From Perca fluviatilis (lineage: Eukaryota; Chordata; Actinopteri; Perciformes; Percidae): a stretch of 64,000 bases of DNA. The DNA is taken from assembly GCF_010015445.1 (NCBI RefSeq), contig NC_053126.1:17623169-17687168 (forward strand). The letters run 5' to 3'. A program made the translations under genes and the position numbers. The notes below the pieces were generated by a model, which saw nothing but the letters and a program-made list of their open reading frames with translations, was not told where the DNA came from and did no database searches. Below, one piece after another: positions 33,947 to 44,925 of this stretch. Numbering within the stretch: position 1 is the stretch's first letter; every line of letters starts with the position of its first letter.

Positions 33947-34302
33947 CTAACCAATCCTTCTTCAGACTGATGTTGGCACCCCCCACTCAATTAGCATACA
34001 GGCGCAGGGAAAAATAAATGTGGAAATGTGGAAATACAGAAATAAATAAATGTAGAAATGTGGAAATACAGAAATAAATAAATGTATAAATAAATATATA
34101 AATAAATATATAAATACATAAATATATAAATAAATGTATAAATACATAAATAAATACATATAGAAATGCATAAATAAATAAATACATTTAAAAATACAGA
34201 AATAGCCATTTATGTTACCAAAATGTATTTATTTTCACTATATTTCTGCATTTATTTATTTATTTCTACTTTTATTTATTCTGTCATTTTTAGTCCTCCA
34301 TA
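33947..34302. repeat. Right inverted arm of the THAP element
   Basis: Complement of the left arm. It starts ctaaccaatccttcttcaga and runs through AAAT-rich sequence to gtcctccata at 34302. Confidence 0.85.
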
Positions 34303-34643
34303 CAGGATTAGTCACACTATTTATTATTATTTTTTGTTTACTAGAGACAAAATACTATATTGAAGCAAACTGCTCATTTTTCTTCCTTCTTGTTTACCTT
34401 ACGTAAAAATTGGTATATTATAAAATCTATATTTTTGATTTAAAGAAACTATTGAGTAGTGTGAAGTCACTCAAACTGTTAAGATGAAAAGTTTCTCATT
34501 TCTGTATGGGTGTTTGATGCTAGTGTTTTTACTCTCAGTGGGCCCTATTTTAACATTCTGAAACGCAAGTATCAAACGTGAAACGCAAGTAGCTTTGTGG
34601 ACGCAAATCTAAAATGGTATTAGTAGCTAGGTGTGGTTTGGGC

Positions 34644-36293
34644 TGTTGGGGACCAAGAAGCTAAACCTGATTTAACCAAAAGGCCTCAGATTGAGCTGAC
34701 CAGAGAGACAAAGGAATCGTGGCCTGTATGTAAAACCCAAAGCCTGGTTAATTCACGCCTCTATGCGAAAGTCCCAGCCAGAAGGTACAAGCCTCACAGC
34801 TGGCAGGAAGTCAAAGAACTACAAGATTGTAGTCTTCAAACTTTCAAGAGTTTTGAGTCTTCCTATTGGTTCAGCGGGACCATAAACACAGCATGGGGTC
34901 TCAAACTATAAATAGCCTGTTAACCCCAAGATTGTCACTTTTCCACGGTGACCCAGGTTACTACAGGAGGCACACTAGTCTGGACTAGCTAGCCAGCATC
35001 ACCTCGCTGGTCGAGTTGAGCTGGGACAATTTTATATCGGTCTGATATACAAAGGGGATCCGAGGAAATACTGGCCGAGTATTCCCTCTATCTGCAGCGG
35101 GTTTAATCAGCCTGGATTCAAGAAAAGGACGGCGTTCTGTTTCTTGCTTGTCGATCTGGATTACGTCTCGTCCCCTGCTCTGGACGAAACGGATCGTTAA
35201 ACTCTGGCAGGAGATTAACTGACAAACGACGCACAGTAAGGCTTTACACAGTTCTGGGCAGATGTTAGAACTAGTGCGTTTTGGTTTGTTATTAATGAGC
35301 AAAGGGTTCGCTACCGCTTGTGCCATTAATGTGATCTGATTGTAATCATGTATTGGCCATATCTGGTTACTAATCTGTTTCTGTGAATGTATAAATTGAT
35401 CACTATACTGTTTGATTTTGTTGTGTTAAGTAGCTGGGTTAAAACCGTAAGCGCTACCTGCTAAACCACTCCTTTGACGGAATTTAGTTACTGTCTGCGA
35501 GACAATTGCGGAAATCAGCTGTTAGCCACTGAGCTGGCCGTTATCGATAACTAAGATCAGAGTGTTTCTTTTCTTTTCCTCCTTTATTCTGTTCCTTTTA
35601 CTAACCCACACACGGACATATAAGCTAGCCACGTAGCTCCCGAGCTAACGCTGCTAACTTAACCACGTGGGGTTTGTATAGAGCTTCGGCTTCTTCAGCC
35701 CCTCTCCGTGCACCCAGCACCACTACCCCCCTCTTGAGGCTAAATGGTTTTGTGCAGCTCACAGGAGTAGCCATTTTTGGAGTTGTTTTGTATTAGAACT
35801 ACATTTCGACACCGCCCTCCTCTTTCACTCACTCTCTCACTCAACACACTCACACACACGCACACACACACAGACGTGTCCACAAGACATGCTGCTTTTG
35901 TTTTGCTTTGTTTGGTTGTGATATTGTAAAATGTATATACGTTTTATTATTGAAGGATTATTGATTGGCTACTGATAATTGTGACGTTAATAAATTCGTT
36001 TATACTTAATTAGCAGTTGCTGGTGATTATTTGTGTATTTGTTGTGATAATTGCTGGTCGAACGGGTCGCTCGAAATCACCCCTTCCTTTAATTCCTTTT
36101 AAAGGATTTTTACAGAAATGAGACTGTTCCACAGTTTAATTATTGGTCCCTGACAAGCAGGGTGGTGCCCCGTTTTGATTGTTTGTCGATTTGATAAAGT
36201 TATTAATAACCATATTCATAACTTTATTAATATTGATAAAACATATTTGATAATTTGCCAATGATCAAATCTGTACCCTACGTGAATCCTACA
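34644..36293. mobile_element. Solo LTR, 1650 bp
   Basis: Begins TGTTGGGGACC and ends GAATCCTACA, the canonical TG...CA. It is flanked by GGGC on both sides (34640-34643 and 36294-36297). It interrupts the Harbinger-like element, whose sequence reads through when the block is removed. It contains a TATA-like ctataaata (34906-34914), a (CA)n tract (35851-35872) and several AATAAA-like signals. There is no internal coding region, so recombination between two LTRs probably deleted it. Whether the parent was a Gypsy-type or a retrovirus-type element cannot be told. Confidence 0.7.
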
Positions 36294-36449
36294 GGGCGTA
36301 ACGTGCAATAAACCAATCAGAGCGTAATCTCACATTCCCTTTAAGAGCAGGCGCGCTTTTTCCATGGCGGATTGCTATTATGACAGCTGATTTGCCTGGC
36401 GCACGCCAGCGGGAGCTGTCTGGATGCGGCAAAGTAATCCCATCTTGAG

Positions 36450-36700
36450 CGGGTGGCGATGTGCCTCTGGGGCGCATCTCCTCAAGTCTGGAGAGGATTG
36501 CTGCAGCCATGGAGCATGGGCCTCCAAACACACCACCTGCTCCTGTTGTGCCCCTTCCTCCTCCCCCCACTCCATCTCCGTCCACCCGCTCCACCAGGAG
36601 CGCATCGCACATTGCCACTCCCGGACCAGATCCCGCCGGAGTGTCCGATCCCGGCGTAGTTCAACAATGCCTCCTGACCTATCCAAACACCTGTAGCGCA
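36450..36700 (+). pseudogene. Possible Myb/SANT-protein C-terminal relic
   Basis: One frame reads RISSSLERIAAAMEHGPP, then a Pro/Ser-rich tail and SASHIATPGPDPAGV. Harbinger-type transposons encode a Myb-like DNA-binding protein that commonly ends with a '...LE.IA.AME' helix. Several overlapping GC-rich frames exist here, so the choice is uncertain. Confidence 0.3.
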
Positions 36701-37280
36701 TTTTCAGTAATATTTTTCCTTGTAATTATGTATGGTTTGCAAAAATGGGAACTACTGCGTCCGTGTAGATGAGAGAAGCAAAGTGTATGCACGTTGTGCA
36801 CATGCTACATTATGGCCAAGCATGTGCCCCTAAAATACAATCTGAATAAAGCGCCACTGACTTTAGACCAGGTTTTTCCTGGTCTGTGGCAGAACTGTTT
36901 TCTGAAACTGCAAAATAGCACCAGGGAACGTTTGCGCCTGAACACGCCTCCTCTTTTCGTTGAACCGCGCAAATACATTCCCTAATTTACCGACGTGCGT
37001 CTGTGGAGGGAAAAGTCCGCTGTGCGTCGGGTGCAAAATAGGAATGATACAAGCGTCGGTGTACAAACGCAATTATGCTGAGTGCAAGATAGGGCCCAGT
37101 GTGTTCTGAGTGACAGTGAGGATCGTTCATAGTCTTTGGCTGCACTGAGCCTGTTTTGAGACGTGTGTTAAGAGTTGTGTTGCTTGGAATGAGTTTTTCA
37201 GGTGATGTAAACTGTTTAGCTCAGGTGACTGTTGGTAATGCAGACAGTAGTTTGAGTTTTGCACAAAATAAAAAAAACTG

Positions 37281-38185
37281 TAATAAATGAATGTTTATTT
37301 GCTAATAAGGTTTTAAATGCTAAATGATTTGTTTTCGATGTACAAGAGTTCATAATTTACTCACAGTTAAGTACATAATCAGTGATGTTATCTGAGGATC
37401 AGTGTCTTAATCAGCTCTTTTTACTCTTTTCACTCTCACATAGACAACAGGAGGATTGATCGAGCCTTGGAATGTGTCCAGGCAACATGTATAATCTACT
37501 GATGAGTCCTCTCAATACACAACCATCATAAAGCCCTGCCTGCAGCCTTTGCTGCAATATGTGCACATCTGTGACGCCCTAGGAGTCTTTCCAAATGACC
37601 CTGCACTGTGCACCCACCTCCCCCTTGGTGGTCCAGCTCCCCAGGGAGAGGTGTCGTGCATGCCTGCTCGGTTAATCCCGGCCTGCCAGGAGGCTGCAGG
37701 ATTTGTGGAAAGACAACGGTGTGACCTTCCTTGATGAGCACATACTGTGTACATCACTCCTAGCTGCGCTGTCAAGCCCTGATAATCTGTCATCTTCTCA
37801 TTATCAGGTCTCCTCTGGCCGGCTCTCTCAGGACAAAGTCAGCTCACTTTTAGTACCTTGCTGATATTTCAGACACATTGTTTGGGCTAAGCATGGTCAC
37901 AGTGATGTGAATCTGAGCTGAAAACATTGCTACACTTTGAACTGTCTGTCTTAAACTGCTCAGTTGACCCTCTCGGCTGTGGCTTCTCCCCCCACTCTGA
38001 TGAAAGTGGAGCCACGCCATGCTGGTTGGAGTATCTCGCCTTTAGCACCTGGCTGTCACACCCGTGATGACTCTCTCCTCCCAGCGCTTAGAGCTTAAGA
38101 TGTCTTACAGTCTTTCCTTTTTGAGGCCCAGAGGGCATAATATTCGCTCAGCAGAAAAAGTTGGAGAGGCAGAGAGAGACAATAT
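37281..38185. other. Non-coding, nothing recognised
   Basis: No gene or delimited repeat found. The block at 37500-37740 is GC-rich with overlapping short frames in several phases and no splice context. Confidence 0.4.
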
Positions 38186-38765
38186 GAACGGACTAAAACG
38201 ATATGTATGTAGGATATCGTCCGAAAACCTATGCACAACAATTCGTATGATGTCTTGAAAAACAACGGTGAATGCCAGCTGGTCACGTGACAACCGGTCA
38301 CATGACAGTAAAATTTAGCAGAGAAAATGTTACTGCAAGCCAGGTACAGGGCACCGTGAGGTCCTGCTCGTTTAAGTGCCTGTTGTCGTTAAGTTTAGCC
38401 AACAAAAAGTGATCTTCATGCAACGGCGACAGTAACGTTTAGGCACCAAAACAACTAGTTAAGATTAGAAAAAAAGTGGTTTGGATTAAAACAACGGACC
38501 CAGTACTTCCGGGACACAAACACGTGTTTCCTGGGTGAAAGTCTTTGTTTTCCCTGGGATACGAACTCCGCTCCACTGCTTAAAAGCCCTGTGTTTTATT
38601 TTGAAAACCCTGTGTGTTATTTTGAAATCCCCTGTGTTTTATGAATCAGCCATCCTGACCTCCTACCTATGCAGACCACAGCGCTCTTATACATCAGCAG
38701 TCAATTTAGTGCATATAGCAATAAATAAGTGGAATACATAGGAATTACAGTGCATTACTTTTCGT
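38186..38765. repeat. Fish interspersed repeat (relative of 16.4 and 28.2 kb)
   Basis: Contains acgatatgtatgtaggatat, tgtcgttaagtttagccaac, aactagttaagattagaaaa, tgggtgaaagtctttg and ataaataagtggaatacata. The middle part matches 16521-16560, and the 'gggtgaaagtc' part matches 8127 and the complement of 28310. Non-coding. Confidence 0.55.
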
Positions 38766-38769
38766 AGCT

Positions 38770-39114
38770 TTAAAGGTGCATTAGGTAAGACTCATAAAAC
38801 TAACTTTCTGTCATATTTGCTGAAACTGACCCTATGTTTGAGTAGAATCCGGCCCCTCTGGCACCACCTACAGCCTGTAGTGCGATTTGCAAAATTCCAC
38901 CACTCCCTGTTCAGATGCACCAATCAGGGCCAGGGTGTCTAACTGCGTGTCAATCACTGCTCATGCACACGCATTCATTCTCCCTTGTGGGGAGAGGGGC
39001 TTAGGAGAATGTTTTGGGCTTTGGTAGAAAGGGGGGAGGGACTGAGAAGTTGTTGATGTTCAAATTGTTTGGCTAAGTCCTGGATCTTCGCAATCCTACC
39101 TACAGCACCTTTAA
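38770..39114. mobile_element. TTAA-flanked MITE
   Basis: TTAA (38770-38773), then aggtgcattaggtaag ... ctacctacagcacct, then TTAA (39111-39114). The interior has cccctctggcaccacctaca, gatgcaccaatcagggccag and ttctcccttgtggggag, which I recognise as a widespread fish family. TTAA duplications are typical of piggyBac- and Kolobok-type elements. Confidence 0.8.
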
Positions 39115-40530
39115 ATATGAATGGTTCATGACAACAGCCTGACCAGGAAGTTGACACATTGAGGCCTGGCCTATCAGTGTTAAAGAAAAAGAGATCCTAT
39201 GGTCCATCCTGTCCATGCACCTTGCTACTTTATTACTATTGGTGTGTAACTCTTGCACTGCTGCTAGCCCTTCCTCCTGGACCAGTTGTCAGTGGAACTC
39301 CTGCTTCCTGTCCATCTCAATGGCATTGGCATCATACAAATACAGCAGCACAATTGTAGCTCAACACATTTAGATGTTTGGTCCACAAGATTCGTATGTG
39401 CTCTGGAGGGCTTCTTCTCCACAAGTAACCTCAAAATTAACACAAAATATAACTTAATCTCCTCCTGTCCTCATGTTCGATCTTCCCCTGAGAGCCCTCA
39501 ACAGTAAACAGCTGGATTTTGCAGCCAAATCCAGGTCTTGAACTCATCTAGCAGCCTTGATTTCCTCACTGCCACCACATATGGCTCTAACACCAATACT
39601 AATCATCACAATGGCTGCTGCATCCTTCAGGTTGCAGGCATGGATGCATGATGGATGAAATCAGTGAAAACACTTCCCATCTTCAACAGCAGAGAGCTTG
39701 TTTTGCTGAGGCTCATCTCCGCACAGATGATGTGAATCTTGAGGTTCTAGATCACCAGTTTTGTGAGGCAACAATCACTAAAAATTGACTTATTTTATGA
39801 GCAGGTAACAACAATTCAAACTAAATTCACAACAAAGTTGACCCAAAATGGTTAAAGTGCTCATATCAAAACATTGTTGCAGCAAATTGTGAAACAGGCA
39901 AAGGTAAAATAGTTATAGAACATTGTTGTTGCATTTCCAAACATTATTTCTAAACCTACATCTTTACTTTTAATTACATTTCTACCCTGTCCATGTGTGA
40001 AGAAGAACTGTTGAAAGACATGGCACTACCCTCAAGCGTTTGTACATAGTCATCTTTCTTCATCTGGAGACATGGGAAAAAATCACATACACATAAATAA
40101 TGCATTGTTTTGAGTTGTTACAGAGCACTCAGCGAGAGGAGAGAAAAGCAAACGTGACATATTAGAAAGATTCCAGTTTGTTCTTGTTCTTGCTCGGCTC
40201 TCATAACATGGAGACTATTTTCACACATCTGCTGCTGCACAAGAGGCTTCTGTCAAGTTCATGCAAAATTGTTCTGAGGTACAGTGCGATAAATGGCGTC
40301 CAAATATGCAGCTCACAGACTCTTCCTGTTTCTCACTTCGCCTGGATGTGCAGCTTCTTGATCTAAATCAATACGCCTTCAGAGCCGGCATGTGTCAGTG
40401 TGCAAAAAACTACATAAAACAGAAAAATGCAATTTAGCCTTGATAGTTATTGTCTATTGCGAGTTTACAACCGGGAGCGGGTTTAGAAACATTGGGAGGG
40501 TCAGACTTGGGTACAGATTTGAAAAATGTG
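39115..40530. other. Non-coding, nothing recognised
   Basis: No gene or delimited repeat found. Confidence 0.4.
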
Positions 40531-41043
40531 TTAAAGGTCCCATGACATGGTGCTCTTTGGATGCTTTTATATATACCTTAGTGGTCCCCTAATACTGTAT
40601 CTGAAGTCTCTTTCCCGAAATTCAGCCTTGGTGCAGAATTACAGCCACTAGAGCCAGTCCCACAATGAGCTTTCCTTAGAATGTGCCATTTCTGTGTCTG
40701 TAGCTATTGAGGAGGAGAGAGGGGGGGACAAGGTGGATAGTGGGGGTGTGGCCTTGACCAACGGCCACTTTGCTCGTTTGAAAGCCATGATGTCTATCTC
40801 TCATGGGTGGGCCAAATTCTCTGTGCGGGCAAAGCAGAGAAAAGGGAGGTAACCTTGCTCCTTATGACCTCATAAGGAGCAAGATTCCAAATCGGCCCAT
40901 CTGAGCTTTCATTTTCTCAAAGGCAGAGCAGGATATCCAGGGCTCGGTTTACACCTATCGCCATTTCTAGCCACTGGGGGACCATAGGCAGGCTGGGGGA
41001 ACTCATATTAATGTTAAAAAACCTCATGCCATGGGACCTTTAA
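40531..41043. mobile_element. TTAA-flanked MITE
   Basis: TTAA (40531-40534), then aggtcccatgacatgg ... ctcatgccatgggacct, then TTAA (41040-41043). Interior landmarks are gcagaattacagccactaga and ccttatgacctcataaggag (an internal palindrome). Widespread fish family, no coding sequence. Confidence 0.85.
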
Positions 41044-41230
41044 AAGTCACATTAAAAGCCTTGGTTCATGGCAATGATAAACTGGACATTATTGCATTGT
41101 AATGAATGAATGACAAAAAAATGAACTTTTTACTGTTAAAATATGTAATAATGTCAATAAATAGCTGCAATTTGTAAATTCAAATAGCCTACAGCCAAGG
41201 ACAGGTTAGGAGACAACGGGCCTCCGGGTC

Positions 41231-41580
41231 ATTTTGCGTTTTGTGTCTGTCGTTGCTTTGCTTAGTTTTGTGTCTCTCTGTGGTCGTATTGCATGTCGTT
41301 GTCGTCGTTTTGCGTCTCTTTGTGTCCCTTTGTAATTGTTTTGCATCTCTTCGTGGTCACCCTGTGCCTCTTTGTGGTTGTTTTGTGTCATTTTGCATCT
41401 CTTTGTAGTCATTTTGAGTCTCTTTGTAGTCGTATTGCATGTCTTTGTCGTCGTTTTGCGTCTCTTTGTAATTGTTTTGCATCTCACTGTGTACACCCTG
41501 AGCCTCTTTGTTGTTATTTGGCATAATTTCAGTTTTGCGTCTCTTTGTGGTCCTTTTGAGTCAGTTAATGTCTGTTTGTT
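41231..41580. repeat. Minisatellite, ~21-bp unit
   Basis: About 16 diverged copies of a unit close to ttttgcgtctctttgtggtc plus g. Variants replace gcg by gag or cat. Open frames crossing it on both strands are artefacts of the repeat. Confidence 0.9.
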
Positions 41581-42890
41581 TGCTCTGCAGCTTGCCCACA
41601 GCCTCCCAACCCCTGGCCATCCCTCTCTTCATATACATCATCCCAACATATATCGCATTCTGTTTATCATGAGCAATTATCAAAGCAAAGAATGACTAGG
41701 CTATATGTAATGTTTTGTTTGTGTCCAAACAGAAGTCTATGCCTGTGTTGTGCAGAACGTTTAAACATTAGTCTGGATTTCTAGTCACAGTAGTATAAGC
41801 TCAGGGCAGGGAACCCCAGCCACAGGGTTTATAACGGATGTGGTTTCATCCACATGCTATAAAGCTGATACTCACTCACTCATTTATTGCAGCATTTGTT
41901 GCTTTCTCAGAGGATGCATCGAATGAAGGAACACTCTCTGTGAGTTAGATTTGCTCAGTGACCCTCTTTATAACACTAATGTTCATTACTGGCTAATGTG
42001 AAACTTTGAAGTTCCCCAGATGGTGTTGGTTGTTATTATTCATGCTCAGTGTTAAGGCTTCATGACCTGTAAATAATACTCTAAACTGTGTTGTTTTCAA
42101 AGCCGGAACTATGGGAGCCTCGCTTTTTGAAATTTCCAACTGTCACTTTTACTGGCTCTTTAAAATAAACAACCCCACTGCTATGTAATTATGCATGTAT
42201 CTCTCTTTTTTTGCAAATTGTGTTTACAATTTCACAACTTCATATTATTCTAAGGCTGGTGTTAATAAATAAAATGGGTTTAACGATTCCATGCTGGATC
42301 ACGACAGAAATCTGCAGTCACAAAACACCAGCGTGCAAACAACAGACGTGCACCAGCAAGCCTGCATAGTAATAAAGAGAACACATTGCATTAATCAGTA
42401 AGCTAGAATACGTTAATAATATGATTGAACAATAACATCTTTTTTTTATGACAATAGAGAATTGTTGAAAATTAGAATTTGGTGCCGTTAAAGTTTGTGG
42501 CCCTATAATTCCTGTTCACACACATTTTGGTACTTAATGTGAGGCAAGGCAGATGCAGCCTGCAGATTCACAAAGATCCATTAAGCCTTGAACAAACACC
42601 TCTATAAAGTAAAAAACACAACATATAAAACTGTAGCTCACAAAACAGCTTTTGAAAACACAAGAACATATAATACATATAAAAAAACATATTTTAAATT
42701 AATTGAACACCCACAATGGCAGGAACTAAAATGCAACTAAATCATAATTGCATGGTTTCATTGTTTCACATATTTCATATAAAAGAAGATATGAAATATG
42801 ATCATGCAAAAGATATAGCAAGGCTTCACTTACAACAAAGTAGAGCACCACAAAAACTGGGAGTACAGAGAGGTAAAATTAAGCACTCAC

Positions 42891-42929
<39 letters not shown>
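42891..42929. repeat. (AT)n microsatellite
   Basis: About 19 perfect TA units. Confidence 0.97.
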
Positions 42930-42934
<5 letters not shown>

Positions 42935-43798
42935 GTATATATTACTCACATATCCAAAATAAAAGGCTCACTAAATTCAAGAAGGATACTTTATAACAAC
43001 ATAAGTCCTGGGCTTTGCTTTATTTGCCTAAAAGAAATATGTGCTTGAATGTGAGAATTTCCATTTAAAATGACAGCAGGATTTAAATACTGTACACCAC
43101 GTCTGCATATTGGGATTTTTCTGGAGAGGAAAAATGTTGAGAGTGAGTGCTTATTTCTTAACAGGCTCGTTGGTCATGCTATCCGCTACCTTGGACCTTG
43201 TCTGGCCTGTTAAATGGATTACTGATAAATCAGTTTTGTTTTGGTTGGCATATTTAGCTTATCACTCACTGCAAATTTGAGCTGTGCAAGTGATTTTTTT
43301 GGGGGTTCCACTGCACAGTAATTTGGATGAATAAGAGAGTCTCTTTGGTATGCAGGTGTGGTTGTGTTGGCTATTAGAGCAGCTTTACACCTCAGGAATC
43401 AGAAAGAGAGCTCATGATCCTGACTGATCCTGTGCTCAGGGCAGACCTCTGCTACCAGCACAATGAGCCATCCTTTCATAAGGTATATTTATGTTAAGGA
43501 TAATATTTGAACATATAAATCCACTTTCAGTGTCCTTAAACCTACAATATATTGTGCAAAGGCCAACCTTCTCAATTCCAGCTTTCACTAACAGTTATAT
43601 CTGCCTTTAACTGGCTGATCATGTTGTGTTACACATATTCTGAGCTTTTCGACAGACTTGATAGCTCACGCTCAGTAAATCGGGTAAATCTGGTTTATAG
43701 AAGCCTAAAACTGAACAGATCCAAATTCTTTTTGATGAAGATGTCACAAACCTCCCTGTATTCCTTGTTTCCTCTATGTCTCATCTCTATTAATACAT

Positions 43799-43819
43799 GC
43801 ACACACACAGACACACACA

Positions 43820-43851
<32 letters not shown>
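43799..43851. repeat. (CA)n microsatellite, interrupted
   Basis: CA units with single G or A interruptions at 43810, 43820 and 43840. Confidence 0.95.
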
Positions 43852-44782
43852 AGTGGAAATGATTTAAACATCTAACTAGAAATACAATTTAAAAAAAATC
43901 AAAATGATTCATATGACAAAAGGAAACGTGACATAAGCTACGGTAAATTAAAAATGAACCCTTTATATTGTGGGAATGGCAAATGAAGCTATAGAAATTT
44001 AGCTATGTGGATATTCTATTTTTAGCCAGTGAACCATTTACTGATACGTTCAGTATCAATATCTTAACTTGTCAGATATGTTAAGGAACAACATTTCCTC
44101 ATTATGGTAATAGAAAACATAAACCAGTAGGCGTTACATTTCCTTTCAAATGTATTTTCTGTTGCTAATTAGTTGTATATAATACATCAATTACATCTAG
44201 GAGAAAATAACCTGATTCTGAAATTGTGCAGGATATAAATAAGATTGACTGTGTTCAATCTGGCTGCTGGATGTACCCTAATAAATCTTCTGCGTAAATT
44301 ATGTGACACACAAAACAACACTGAGGTAGGTTAGTGAAAACCATAACGGCGGTGAATACCATGTCTGATGATCCAAACCAGTGAGTTGGTGAGTTGGATT
44401 TCGTCAGTCATTTCATTGTAAACCAAATGAATCAGTTTCCTTTCCAGCTCACAGACACTTCATTCATTATGTCGGACCATCTGCTACATGAAACATGGCT
44501 GATTTCCGCAGCAGGAGGACACCAAATATTAGTGCCTTGTTCATCCACTCATCCACCCATTGTCTATACCTACCTTTTCTCTCTATTCATGCTCAAAATC
44601 GGGCTGCATGCATTGGGAGAAAAGCAGGGAAACATCTGAGACGGGTCAGCGGTCCATCACAGGCTAACACACTTTCACAACCACATTCACACACGTGGGA
44701 AAGTCAGACGCTGCAGTCAGCCTGACCTGCATGTCTTAGGATTGCAGGAGGAAACTGGAGCACCGAGAGGAAAAAGCTTGTG

Positions 44783-44925
44783 AAGTCAAGTCAAGTTTAT
44801 TTGTACGGCTCAATATCACATGAAATGTCTCAATGGGATTTACAGGCTCAAAACTGCAACTGTTCCCGACCCAGCCCGAGCTCTCTGAAACAGACGAGGA
44901 AAATCTCAGTAAAAAGATAAACACT
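44783..44925 (-). mobile_element. LINE 3' tail with (AAGTC)n end
   Basis: agtcaagtcaagtttatttg tacggctcaatatcac, then gtctcaatgggatttacagg and gctctctgaaacagacgagg. This is the 3' end of a fish LINE in minus orientation, a different family from the (GAATT)n one. The interval 44926-45486 shows no further feature. Confidence 0.55.

Larger units (their letters stand above)
29784..34302. mobile_element. 4.5-kb long-inverted-repeat element carrying THAP and P2X7-ballast-like genes
   Basis: The ends are exact complements (tatggaggactaaaaatgac at 29784 and its complement ending at 34302). The inverted similarity extends through arms of about 368 bp (29784-30151) and 356 bp (33947-34302), both rich in ATTT/AAAT units. 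Both sides are flanked by CAGGAT (29778-29783 and 34303-34308). The match can also be read as an 8-bp CAGGATTA duplication. Inside, a THAP zinc-finger ORF reads rightward from the left arm, and a ballast-domain gene reads leftward from the right arm. Removing the element joins the stop codon of the host relic, confirming a single insertion event. Superfamily unknown: THAP domains occur in P-element and Kolobok-type transposases among others. Confidence 0.75.
34540..37097. mobile_element. PIF/Harbinger-like element, interrupted by a solo LTR
   Basis: The ends are gggccctattttaac at 34540 and its partial complement gcaagatagggccc at 37097, flanked by AGT on each side. Left interior: ctgaaacgcaagtatcaaac. 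Right interior: gcaaatacattccctaattt and gtgcgtcgggtgcaaaatag. I recognise the whole as a widespread teleost element with 'gggccctattt' termini. A GC-rich segment at 36420-36700 may be a coding relic. The superfamily name is tentative (3-bp duplication, Myb-type relic). Confidence 0.6.
29250..37280 (+). mobile_element. Tc/mariner-like (IS630-type) relic hosting nested insertions
   Basis: The pieces at 29250-29783, 34303-34539 and 37098-37280 appear to be one old element interrupted twice. The left end has gttttcaaaactctacacac. The right end has gagttttgcacaaaataaa, whose complement shares the caaaactc core. The coding remainder at 29673-29783 matches the end of a fish IS630-like transposase family. 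Most of the transposase is deleted. Insertions: a 4.5-kb THAP element and a Harbinger-like element that itself contains a solo LTR. Outer limits are estimates. Confidence 0.45.
41581..44780. other. Non-coding, two microsatellites
   Basis: No gene recognised. It contains the (AT)n and (CA)n tracts listed below. Otherwise it looks like unique or anciently repetitive sequence. Confidence 0.4.

Noticed and set aside
36378..36701. Several GC-rich frames on both strands
   Set aside because: They overlap within one GC-rich segment of the Harbinger-like element; only one plus frame was kept as a low-confidence relic.
41231..41580. Possible CRISPR array
   Set aside because: Units are contiguous 21-bp tandem repeats without spacers, in a vertebrate genome.
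41206..41695. 96- to 119-codon Lys/Thr- or Leu/Phe-rich frames
   Set aside because: They translate the 21-bp minisatellite.
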